Shown here: piece by piece, positions 8,643 through 17,123 of the stretch
How the letters are laid out: every line of letters begins with the position of its first letter
How positions within the stretch are numbered: the stretch's first letter is position 1
NCBI GenBank assembly: GCA_013213905.1
Contig: JABSSQ010000148.1
Location: forward strand, 1-37,901
Source of the DNA: Verrucomicrobiales bacterium
GTDB taxonomy: Bacteria; Verrucomicrobiota; Verrucomicrobiia; Verrucomicrobiales; DEV007
Direction: 5' to 3'
DNA: 37,901 bases
Made by a program: the position numbers and the translations under genes
Notes under the pieces: model-generated
What the model saw: only the letters and a program-made list of their open reading frames with translations
Databases searched by the model: none
What the model was told of the DNA's origin: nothing

Positions 8643-9407
8643 ATGAACCGGGTTTTGATTGTTGCAGGAGAACGCACCACGGGTGAGCGATTTCAAGAGG
8701 CGCTGGGCCAAAGAGGTTACCAGACCGCTGTGGTTTGGAATCCCATGCAGATGGTGGAATTCTGCCGCCAGCACACCCCGGATATCATCGTGATGGATCT
8801 GGATCTTGCAGAGCACGGCCTCTGGAGCTCAATTCAGGCGGTAAAAGGAATGGGCACTCTGGCCAACATTCCGCTCTTCGGACTTTCATCGACCGGTCAC
8901 CCTCAGTTGCTTGAAAAAGCCAAGGCTGCCGGATTCTCAGCGGTTTACCCAACTCACGAGGGCACTCAGTCAGTGCTCGCAGCCCTGGAAGGACGTATGG
9001 AAGAGGAAAATGGACTCGAAGAAGAGCCCGAAGCTGACGTGGTCAGTCGCGACCCTTCATTGAATCGCCTACGCGGACTGACGCGAGACGTGATCAATAC
9101 AACGGTTCGGCTTAAAGCTCACATGGCAGAGTACGGTGCCGACGGTCCGGAACTGTTTGGATACATTGAGAGCGCTGGGATCGCGATTCGCAAGAAACTG
9201 AACACGGTTGAAGACTTTTCTCTCCACGACAAAGAGCTTCGTCACGACTTTCGCAACATGATTGGCTCAGTGACTGGATTCGCTGAACTCATCCTGATGG
9301 AGCCCGGTGTTTCTCCAGCGCCTGCTCAGGGGATGACCCAGCTTCGCGAGTGGTCCAAAGAGTTTGTCAACATTCTCGACGAGCAAAAGGCCGAAGCCAC
9401 CACGTAA
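8643..9407 (+). CDS. degenerate receiver-like domain fused to DHp-like helix (HDFRN motif)
   Basis: MNRVLIVAGERTTGERF..., PDIIVMDLDLAEHGLW; C-terminal LRHDFRNMIGSVTGFAELIL resembles a histidine-kinase H-box; no ATPase domain follows. Confidence 0.7.
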   Translation: MNRVLIVAGERTTGERFQEALGQRGYQTAVVWNPMQMVEFCRQHTPDIIVMDLDLAEHGLWSSIQAVKGMGTLANIPLFGLSSTGHPQLLEKAKAAGFSAVYPTHEGTQSVLAALEGRMEEENGLEEEPEADVVSRDPSLNRLRGLTRDVINTTVRLKAHMAEYGADGPELFGYIESAGIAIRKKLNTVEDFSLHDKELRHDFRNMIGSVTGFAELILMEPGVSPAPAQGMTQLREWSKEFVNILDEQKAEATT

Positions 9408-9527
9408 CCAGCTACGCCTGCCGGCTTCTTTTGGATAGGAGCCCTTCACGCCACGCGATATCGCTTGGCAGTGCTTCAGTTCAGTCCTAGCTTTCGACTA
9501 TGACCTCAAGGTTGGGGCGGCAGTCGA

Positions 9528-10517
9528 ATGAGAATAGGTATCACGGGAGCTCGAGGTTTTCTCGGGACGGCAATCACAGCGGAGGCAAAAAAACGCCACT
9601 GGGAGGTTGTTGGTTATACCCGCTTTGAGGGCCAGGAAGTGGAAGGGGCGGACGAAGTTCGCTCGATTCAGGATACTGAGGCACTCGACTTTTCGGATAT
9701 TGATGCGCTGATCCACCTGGCGGGTGAACCCATTGTCGGGCTTTGGACCAAAGAGAAACTCCGACGCGTCCGGGACAGTCGCGTTGATCTCACCAACGAT
9801 CTGGTCGAAGCCCTTGGCAGGCTCTCTGAAGAAAACCGGCCGAAGGTCCTCATCTCAGCTTCAGCGATTGGATTCTACGGGAACCGTGGAGATGAACTAC
9901 TCGATGAAGACGCCGATGTTGGTTTTGGATTCGTTCCGGAATTGTGCCGCGATTGGGAAGCTTCTGCCGGCGAGGCGAAACGTCTCGGAATTCGGGTGGT
10001 GACCCCTCGCGTCGGTTTGGTGCTCGGAGACCGTGGGTTGTTGCAGAAAATCCGGTTGCTGTTCAAGCTGGGCCTTGGCGGAAAGTTGGGATCCGGTAAC
10101 CAGTGGATGTCCTGGATCCACATTGATGATATTGCTGGAATCTTTGCGGAGTGTGTCGTCCAAACCGGGCTTCACGGGGCGGTCAACGCGGTCGGACCCA
10201 ATCCGGTGACAAATCGGGATTTTACGAAGACCTATGCCAGGGTCCTGAAACGTCTCGCCCCGTTTCCGGTGCCAAAATTTGTCTTTAACATGATGCCGGG
10301 CGGCATGGGCTGCCTCTTTCTGGACAGCCAGAGAGTTGAGCCTGTCGTGATGAATGCGTTCAGCTATGACTGGAAGTTTCCGGACCTGGAGAGCGCTTTG
10401 CGGAATGTGGAGGGGAAGGAGACCGTCGAGGAAGACGCCGCTGAGGCCGAGGCCAAGGTTGATCCTGAGGAGCCGGCGGACGATGATTCCCGCGAAGAAG
10501 AGGTTTCGGATTCGTGA
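9528..10517 (+). CDS. TIGR01777 family NAD(P)-dependent epimerase/oxidoreductase
   Basis: MRIGITGARGFLGTAI, LIHLAGEPIVGLWTKEKLRRVRDSRV, ISASAIGFYGNRGDELLDE, NQWMSWIHIDDI; acidic C-terminal tail. Confidence 0.9.
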   Translation: MRIGITGARGFLGTAITAEAKKRHWEVVGYTRFEGQEVEGADEVRSIQDTEALDFSDIDALIHLAGEPIVGLWTKEKLRRVRDSRVDLTNDLVEALGRLSEENRPKVLISASAIGFYGNRGDELLDEDADVGFGFVPELCRDWEASAGEAKRLGIRVVTPRVGLVLGDRGLLQKIRLLFKLGLGGKLGSGNQWMSWIHIDDIAGIFAECVVQTGLHGAVNAVGPNPVTNRDFTKTYARVLKRLAPFPVPKFVFNMMPGGMGCLFLDSQRVEPVVMNAFSYDWKFPDLESALRNVEGKETVEEDAAEAEAKVDPEEPADDDSREEEVSDS

Positions 10518-10583
10518 CGGGGTCGTGAGATCCTCGGCTGCAATCCGGCGGCTTTCGTGTTAGATTGCCGCCGTTCGAAGACT

Positions 10584-11462
10584 ATGGCTTCACCGCAGAA
10601 TACCATTGGGATCGTTTACGACTACGACCAGACTCTAAGCCCGACCTACATGCAGGACGAGGTATTGTTTCCCCACTTCGGGATCAATCCTTCGGAGTTC
10701 TGGAAACGTTGCAAGAAGCTGGTCGATGAGGACGGATACGAGAACGAGCTCGCCTATCTCAAGGCGATGATTGACTACCTCGAGATGGACGGTCCCAGCA
10801 ACGCGGATCTCGAAGAGCTCGGCAAAGGGCTGAAATTTTTCCCGGGTCTTCCCGGAATGTTCGACGAACTGGACACGCTCTTGACCGACGAGCATCGAGC
10901 CATGGGCGTGAACATTGAACATTACATTGTGTCCAGTGGCCTTAAGGCATTGATCGACGGGAGCGAGTTGAAGCCTCACTTCAAAGAGGTCTTCGGATGC
11001 GAATTCGCGGAAAACAGTTCAGGGCGTATTTCATTTCCTCGTCGTGTCATTTCCCACACGGCGAAGACGCAATATCTCTTTCGTATCAACAAGGGGATGC
11101 TCGATCCAACCGAGGATGTGAATGATCACATGCCTGATGAGTTGCGCCCCATTCCCTTTTCTAACATGATCTACCTCGGTGACGGGCCGACTGATGTGCC
11201 GTGTTTCACCGTGATGAATCGTTTTGGCGGCCACAGCATCGCGGTATACAACCCGAATGATGAATCGCGCACCAGTTTTCGAAAGGCGTTTCAGCTATCG
11301 GGTGTTTCCGGGCGGATTAAGTATATTGCTCCGGCAGACTATCGTCCTGGCAGCCATCTCCGCTTGATCCTCGAAGAGACCGTGTTGGAGATTGCGTCCC
11401 GAATTGTGGAGACGCGTCGGCGCGAGTTGATTGATGCCACCGTAGCGGCACCCACTCACTAG
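10584..11462 (+). CDS. HAD-like hydrolase
   Basis: [16 protein letters not shown] motif I, YIVSSGL motif [12 protein letters not shown] motif IV. Confidence 0.8.
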   Translation: MASPQNTIGIVYDYDQTLSPTYMQDEVLFPHFGINPSEFWKRCKKLVDEDGYENELAYLKAMIDYLEMDGPSNADLEELGKGLKFFPGLPGMFDELDTLLTDEHRAMGVNIEHYIVSSGLKALIDGSELKPHFKEVFGCEFAENSSGRISFPRRVISHTAKTQYLFRINKGMLDPTEDVNDHMPDELRPIPFSNMIYLGDGPTDVPCFTVMNRFGGHSIAVYNPNDESRTSFRKAFQLSGVSGRIKYIAPADYRPGSHLRLILEETVLEIASRIVETRRRELIDATVAAPTH

Positions 11463-11494
11463 TGAGTTAGAGCTGCCTATCACCGAGAGTGATG

Positions 11495-12184
11495 CTACAA
11501 GTCCGAGATCAGCCTGGTAAGATCTTCGGCTGACCACTGACCCGGGGCATTCGGTGTTTTGAGATAGCCGTAGTTGAGGCAGGAGCCTGCTTTGGCAAGA
11601 ACGAGGCGTGAGAGCTTTCCCAGCGGCCCCATTCCCATTGCAGATATGAGGCGTCCTTCGCTGCGGTGGTGTGAGACGAGTTCCGCGAGGTCGAAGAGGT
11701 CCGACATTTCCTCGATAACGATGGCGACTTTGGGCACCGAAGCACCAAGTTCGTAGGCCCGGTCGACTTTGGCGCGGATCGTGTCTAAACCGGGCCAGCC
11801 GCTGAAGTCGTGGAAGGAGGCGACGAGAACGGAATCATTCTCTTCAACCTTCGAGACGAAGCCGGCGAAGGCCTCTGATTCGAGCGAATTGATTTCCGTA
11901 TCAATCACTTCAGTGCCGCTCATGTGATCGGAATACAGGCCGACTCTAGCTTCATCATCGAGATCATTGGCACCACCTTCGTCGGGTCGACGAACGGTCA
12001 GAAGCGTTGGACGCTCGACGGTCCGCATCACCTTGGTCGATTGCTCGGCCAGCTCAACCAGGTTATCGAGGCGAAATTCGAGAATGTTCGAAGGAACGGC
12101 ATAACCCGCAGCGAGGAACTCGAGGTCCTCGGGCTGCGTGACTGTTGCGACGCTGAGCGGCTTTTCTGTGAGCGAGAGATTCAA
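11495..12184 (-). CDS. aroD: type I 3-dehydroquinate dehydratase
   Basis: LEFRLDNL, LTVRRPDEGG, LVASFHDFSGWP, VPKVAIV and MGMGPLGKLSRLV motifs of class I dehydroquinase. Confidence 0.85.
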   Translation of the reverse strand: MNLSLTEKPLSVATVTQPEDLEFLAAGYAVPSNILEFRLDNLVELAEQSTKVMRTVERPTLLTVRRPDEGGANDLDDEARVGLYSDHMSGTEVIDTEINSLESEAFAGFVSKVEENDSVLVASFHDFSGWPGLDTIRAKVDRAYELGASVPKVAIVIEEMSDLFDLAELVSHHRSEGRLISAMGMGPLGKLSRLVLAKAGSCLNYGYLKTPNAPGQWSAEDLTRLISDL

Positions 12185-12248
12185 CTGATTAAAGAAAACG
12201 ATGATTTTGGCAGGAAATCAATTCGCATCTCAGTCGTTGAAAACAAAA

Positions 12249-12275
12249 GAGCCCCGTCGTGATGACGAGGCTCTG
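12249..12275 (-). terminator. intrinsic terminator of the Gfo/Idh/MocA gene
   Basis: agagccccgtc gtgat gacgaggctct stem (one wobble), followed on the minus strand by TTTTGTTTT. Confidence 0.75.
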
Positions 12276-12302
12276 TAAAAGAAAGCGGGGTGAGTTCACC
12301 AA

Positions 12303-13643
12303 TCAGGCGTCCGCAAAGACGGTGTCCTGGGTCTCGGCAACACCCGGAATTCGCATCGGGCGAATGACGAGTTCAGCCGTCATATCGACATTATCGGGAA
12401 CGAGCTTTTGATCCGCGTTCCACATGTCATCCCAGGTGATCCGCTTTCCGGAGTAGCAGGCGGTGCGTCCGAGAATGGCCATCACGGTGGAGTGGCCGAT
12501 CCATTCGGCATCATCCTTGCGATCGCCGGAGCGAATTGCCGCGAAAAATTCCTCGTGTTCGATGTCATACATGCTCTTCGGCGTGCGTGGCTTGCGGTAG
12601 GTCCAGGGATTCTCGCCGGCGATACTGGCCTTGCCCGGGGCAAACTTCGCAATGCCCTTGGTGCCGACGATGGTGTCACCGACCGTGTTGTATGACTTCA
12701 CGAACTGGCGCCACTCGCAATGAGCTTTGACGTCGTTGGGGTATTCGTAGGTGATGCTGAAATGGTCGTAAATATTGCCTTCGTTATTCGGACGGACGCG
12801 ACCGCCGCTACCGAAAGCGGCGACAGGATCAGCATCATTAAAGAGCCAACCGATCCGGTCGACGTTGTGGCAACCTTGCTCAACGATTCCGTCTCCTCCA
12901 AGCCAGGTGAAGTTGTACCAATTTTTGATCTGCCACTCGGTATCACTCATCCCGTCAGGTCGGGTCGAAGGATCGGGCATCGGTTTGACCGGACCTGCGT
13001 TGTAGTACGAATGAATGCTCTGAATGTCACCGATGGCGCCATCGTGAATTCGCTCGAACAGGGCACGACCAAGCTGGCTGTAGCGATAGCAAAAGCCACA
13101 TAGAACAGAGAGATCGTTCTCTGCTGCGATTTTGGCGGTTGCGAGGAAGTCCTTCACGCCGGCCATGTCCGTCGCGCAGGGTTTCTCAACGAACGCGTGA
13201 ACACCGGCATCGACGGCTGCCTGGAAATGCTGGGGGCGAAACCCGGGAGGCGTTGTCAGGAGCGCAACGTCGACGCCGGAATCGAGAACCTTCTTATAGG
13301 AATCGATGCCGCCGAAGATGCGGCTGTCGATGCTGTCAGAGACTTTACCCTGCGCCTCGGGAGATTTGCGGACGGACTGCAATTTATTTTCTGCCACCTC
13401 CAGGTAAAGGTCGCCCGCCGCCCAGAGTTCAACGTTGTCGTCGGCTTTGAGGGCATTCAACATGGCACCACCACCTCGTCCGCCGGTTCCAATGACGCCG
13501 ATCTTCAGCTTTTTATCGTTCGGGGCGCCGAGAGTGACTGACGGAAAGCCAATGGCGGTGCCAGCCGCGGCAGCTGCACCGGTGGTTTTGACAAAGTTGC
13601 GTCGTGAACTGTCGGTCGGGAAGGGAGTGTTAGTATCGCTCAT
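12303..13643 (-). CDS. Gfo/Idh/MocA family oxidoreductase with Tat signal
   Basis: SRRNFVKTTGAAAAAG Tat-type signal; KIGVIGTGGRGGG nucleotide-binding motif; AFVEKPCATD. Start at the internal Met, 13643. Confidence 0.88.
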   Translation of the reverse strand: MSDTNTPFPTDSSRRNFVKTTGAAAAAGTAIGFPSVTLGAPNDKKLKIGVIGTGGRGGGAMLNALKADDNVELWAAGDLYLEVAENKLQSVRKSPEAQGKVSDSIDSRIFGGIDSYKKVLDSGVDVALLTTPPGFRPQHFQAAVDAGVHAFVEKPCATDMAGVKDFLATAKIAAENDLSVLCGFCYRYSQLGRALFERIHDGAIGDIQSIHSYYNAGPVKPMPDPSTRPDGMSDTEWQIKNWYNFTWLGGDGIVEQGCHNVDRIGWLFNDADPVAAFGSGGRVRPNNEGNIYDHFSITYEYPNDVKAHCEWRQFVKSYNTVGDTIVGTKGIAKFAPGKASIAGENPWTYRKPRTPKSMYDIEHEEFFAAIRSGDRKDDAEWIGHSTVMAILGRTACYSGKRITWDDMWNADQKLVPDNVDMTAELVIRPMRIPGVAETQDTVFADA

Positions 13644-13770
13644 GGTAAGACAGGTAGTGGGAACCGTTGTTGCCCGCATCGGAAAACGTGTCTCAGGGCA
13701 CCAGTCGTGTCAAAACGGTGGGTGGGATGACTCCCTGTTCCCTTAAGGGACAGGTTGGTGTGATCCCGAA

Positions 13771-14367
13771 CTAAAGATGGGGAGAGACTTCGGTGAGGAA
13801 CGCCTCGTGATTGTTCAGGTCATAGGTGATCGAAGTGAACCCCGCCGCAATCCCCGCTGCAATATTCTCTGGCTTGTCGTCAATGTAGATCGTGTTAGCC
13901 GGGTCGAGATCCAGCGTTTTGATCGTGTGGATGAAAATCTTCGGATCGGGTTTCATGAGGCGGGCTTCATGAGAGTAGACTCTCCCATCGAAGAGACCGA
14001 AGACGGGGTAGTTGGCCTCGAAGAACGGCACATGGATTCCGTTTGTGTTGGATAAAAGGAATAGAGGTGAGCCGGCCGCTTTCTGCTTTTCGATGAACCG
14101 AACGATGGGCGTGTTCAGTTCAAAGATGTCGGCGATTGAGTCACGGAAGAATTCCGGTGTGCCACGGTAGCCGATCATGTTTGAAGCCTCGCTGATGAAC
14201 TCGTCGGTGGTCAGATCTCCGAGTTCGAGTGGGATTGAGAGCTCGGTGACGCGCTGCAGGGCTTCATCGGCAGAGACTTCGATGTGAGGAGCGAGCTTGC
14301 GGGCGGCAATGCCAAAGTCGAAAGCGATGATGACGTTGCCGACATCGAAAAGGAAAGCACGAGACAT
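13771..14367 (-). CDS. HAD family hydrolase (subfamily IA-like)
   Basis: MSRAFLFDVGNVIIAFD, LFLLSNTN, HEARLMKPDPKIF, YIDDKPENIAAG. Confidence 0.85.
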   Translation of the reverse strand: MSRAFLFDVGNVIIAFDFGIAARKLAPHIEVSADEALQRVTELSIPLELGDLTTDEFISEASNMIGYRGTPEFFRDSIADIFELNTPIVRFIEKQKAAGSPLFLLSNTNGIHVPFFEANYPVFGLFDGRVYSHEARLMKPDPKIFIHTIKTLDLDPANTIYIDDKPENIAAGIAAGFTSITYDLNNHEAFLTEVSPHL

Positions 14368-14627
14368 GGGAAGGGAGCCTTAGACTGAATCAGATGGGCA
14401 AAGAGAAGTCAATTGGCCTGAAATTGTGTCAATCTGTCCCCACTGTTTGTCTCGGTCGTGCTGTCATTTGTGACAAAATGACTCTATTTGGAGCCTGGAT
14501 GTCCTGATGGATTGTGTTGCAAGTCATTGATTGTTAGATGTTTGAAGTTCTTGATCGGTTGGCTGGCATGAAGGCTGCATCAAGAACTGGCGAGAGTAAA
14601 CAGAACTCAAACCCCATAGATATACCC

Positions 14628-15047
14628 ATGAAACTAGTTCGCTATCCCCATTCCAACTCCCTCTTCAGCGATTTTGACTCGCTGTTTGCAGATCATTTCC
14701 GGGCTTTCTCCCCGCTGCTTCGATCGACTCTGCGTTCCTCCACGTCGGCACCGTATTCCGGAGTCGAGTGGTATGAAAACGAAGAGAGCTACGTTGCTCG
14801 CGTGGAACTTCCCGGAGTGAAGAAAGAGAATCTCAAACTCGAGCTCGACGATGGCCTGTTGCGGCTCGCCTTTGAGCGGCGCCGGGGCCTCGACGAGGCC
14901 GGAAGTTTTGAGAAGCGTGAGCAAGTCCTCCGCGTCCCTGAGACCGTCAATCCCGATGGAATCTCAGCAAGCCTCGAAAACGGCATTCTCGAGCTCACCC
15001 TGGCGAAAGCTGACGAAGCCAAGCCGGTCCGAATTGAAATCAAATAA
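14628..15047 (+). CDS. Hsp20/alpha-crystallin family small heat-shock protein
   Basis: EWYENEESYVARVELPGVKKENLKLELDDGLLRLAFE...NPDGISASLENGILELTLAK. The ORF extends to 14538, but the internal Met at 14628 is preferred. Confidence 0.85.
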   Translation: MKLVRYPHSNSLFSDFDSLFADHFRAFSPLLRSTLRSSTSAPYSGVEWYENEESYVARVELPGVKKENLKLELDDGLLRLAFERRRGLDEAGSFEKREQVLRVPETVNPDGISASLENGILELTLAKADEAKPVRIEIK

Positions 15048-15078
15048 AACAATCCCCATCACGAAAGGAGAAATAACC

Positions 15079-15486
15079 ATGAGTGAAAAACAAGATTCAT
15101 GCTGCGGCGGAAGCTGCCACACCAGTGAAGTCGCGGAGACTGCGACTGAAAAACACAGCGGAGTCACAATCCGCCCTCATTACACTTCCCGCTACGACGA
15201 CGAAGCCTGGGAAGTGGCTGTAACGCTTCCGGGCGTAGCGAGGGACCAGGTCAATGTATCCATTGAGAACGAAATCCTCGAAGTTGAAGCTTCCCGGAGC
15301 AATCCCGTTCCCGAAGGCTGGCAGGCCCTGGGCGACTATCCAGTTGAGCGCCGTTACCAACTTCGACTCGATGTCGGCCCTGAGGTCGATCCGGAGCGAA
15401 TCTCCGCTTCCCAGGAGGACGGAGTCTTAACCCTCCGACTTCCGCTGAAGGAAGCGACCAAGCCAAGAACGATCGCGGTTAGCTGA
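15079..15486 (+). CDS. Hsp20/alpha-crystallin family small heat-shock protein (second copy)
   Basis: AAAGGAG ribosome-binding site upstream of ATG 15079; WEVAVTLPGVARDQVNVSIENEILEVEA...ISASQEDGVLTLRLPL. Confidence 0.88.
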   Translation: MSEKQDSCCGGSCHTSEVAETATEKHSGVTIRPHYTSRYDDEAWEVAVTLPGVARDQVNVSIENEILEVEASRSNPVPEGWQALGDYPVERRYQLRLDVGPEVDPERISASQEDGVLTLRLPLKEATKPRTIAVS

Positions 15487-15520
15487 AGTTTTCGGTTTCA
15501 TTATCTCATTAGCAAAGCCG

Positions 15521-15555
15521 GGCCGGGTATCTCTTGCAGATGCCCGGCCTTCTTT
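15521..15555 (+). terminator. intrinsic terminator after the hsp20 pair
   Basis: 12-bp stem ggccgggtatct / agatgcccggcc followed by ttcttttt. Confidence 0.85.
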
Positions 15556-15620
15556 TTGGGCCCGGGCGGAAGGAACGCAGGCGGGTTGCGCGAAGGAACC
15601 GGTTTTGCTAGGTTCGCGCG

Positions 15621-17123
15621 ATGCGGTGGATGTTTCCGGCATGTCCGACTTGGGGTTTCGTGGCTGGTTTGGCCGCGGGGCTCATTTGTGCTTCGGGCTC
15701 TCCTGCCCAGGATGCCACCAGTGGGGGCGGGACTTCAGCGGGGCAGCAAACTGCCCGCTCCTCTGTCGACGATGTGCGGCGCGCCGCTGAATGGGGCGAG
15801 TCCTACCAGATCCGGGCTTTTGGACAGAATCCCCAGGCCCGGGTCATGTTCAGCACGTTTGCCAACGACATCAGGGATTCATTCCGATCCTCGGTTTACC
15901 GGATCCGGCCCAACGGTCCCATCGTCAGGGGTGGCTGGGCCATTCCGATCGCGATCGAGCTTTGGGGAGATGCCCGCGATGTCTACATCGGCGAGGATGT
16001 GATCAATTCCCTGGAACTTCGCGCCGACAATCGAATCGTCGCGAAGATCTCGGTTCGGATGCACGATGAGTTTACCGAACGCCGGTTTCGCCTGGCCGTC
16101 ATCCGGGCTTTACTTGTGGACTTGATGCTGGCTCCATACGTAAAAGATCCGTCATTTCTTGAGGGCAAGGATCTCGAAGTCCCGGAATGGCTGGTTCACG
16201 GTTTCGACCTCTACATTGAGCATCGCGACGGCGGACGCCCCAGCGCTTACTTCGAAGGGATTCTCAAAAGCGGTCAGATGTTGAAGCCGGAGGAGCTCTT
16301 CGATGTGACGGATCCGGATTCTCTTGATCCTGTCAGTTACACCATTTTCCGGAGTTCTGCCGGAGCGATGGTGGCGGCCCTGATTGATCAGCCGGAAGGC
16401 GATCACGCATTAAGAACTCTGTTAGGCGACCTTCCCGGCACCGGGAGAAGAGCGATGGCACCTCTGCTTCGTCAGCATTTTCCTGCTTTCCGGGAAATGG
16501 ATGAAGGGATGGAGAAGTGGTGGGCTCTCCAGGTTGCCAGTTTCGGCCAGCAGCAGAGTTTCGAGTTCATGGAGTGGGATGAAACAGAGCACTGGCTGAA
16601 CGAAGCTCTCAGGGTGCGCTGGGCGCCGCAGGAAGCTCCGGCTGCGGAAAAGTCGAAGTCGGGCTTTTTCAATAAGTTTAAGAAAAAGCCGGAGCAGGCC
16701 GCGGCGGATCCCGGCTGGGAGGGCTCACTGGAGAACTACGCGGAATTTATGAAGCGGGATGGAGCGGTTGAGAAACTGGACCGTTGCTACATCCAGTTGC
16801 AGGCTCTCAAGCGGACTGGTTTCCCGCTTTACCGGCCGGTGTTCGACCGTTACTGCGCGGTTATTGAAAAGATCGCCAGCAAGAAGATCGAGGGAGTCGA
16901 TGCGGAGTTGGCCGACCTTCAGGAATTGAGAGGCAAGATTCGTAATACCCTGGTTCAGACATCCGACTATCTGAATTTCTTCGAAGCGACCAGGGCTCCC
17001 GAACGCAGCAAGGCTTTCGATGAGTATTCAAAGATGCGCCGGGAGCTCGAAGAGAAGCCGTCTCCAAGGCGAAACGATCGCATCACACGCTATCTCGACT
17101 ACCTTGAACCCGAATTCCGCTAG
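15621..17123 (+). CDS. hypothetical secreted protein, weakly reminiscent of gluzincin/peptidase-MA-like folds
   Basis: Hydrophobic N-terminus ending in SPAQ; EVPEWLVHGFDLYIEHR resembles the 'P-WL-EG' helix of gluzincins, but no HExxH is present. Confidence 0.7.
   Translation: MRWMFPACPTWGFVAGLAAGLICASGSPAQDATSGGGTSAGQQTARSSVDDVRRAAEWGESYQIRAFGQNPQARVMFSTFANDIRDSFRSSVYRIRPNGPIVRGGWAIPIAIELWGDARDVYIGEDVINSLELRADNRIVAKISVRMHDEFTERRFRLAVIRALLVDLMLAPYVKDPSFLEGKDLEVPEWLVHGFDLYIEHRDGGRPSAYFEGILKSGQMLKPEELFDVTDPDSLDPVSYTIFRSSAGAMVAALIDQPEGDHALRTLLGDLPGTGRRAMAPLLRQHFPAFREMDEGMEKWWALQVASFGQQQSFEFMEWDETEHWLNEALRVRWAPQEAPAAEKSKSGFFNKFKKKPEQAAADPGWEGSLENYAEFMKRDGAVEKLDRCYIQLQALKRTGFPLYRPVFDRYCAVIEKIASKKIEGVDAELADLQELRGKIRNTLVQTSDYLNFFEATRAPERSKAFDEYSKMRRELEEKPSPRRNDRITRYLDYLEPEFR

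Noticed and set aside
13734-13754. cctgttccc-ttaa-gggacagg hairpin near the end of the HAD gene
   Set aside because: Plausible weak terminator, but it has a bulge and no T-run, so not listed as a feature.
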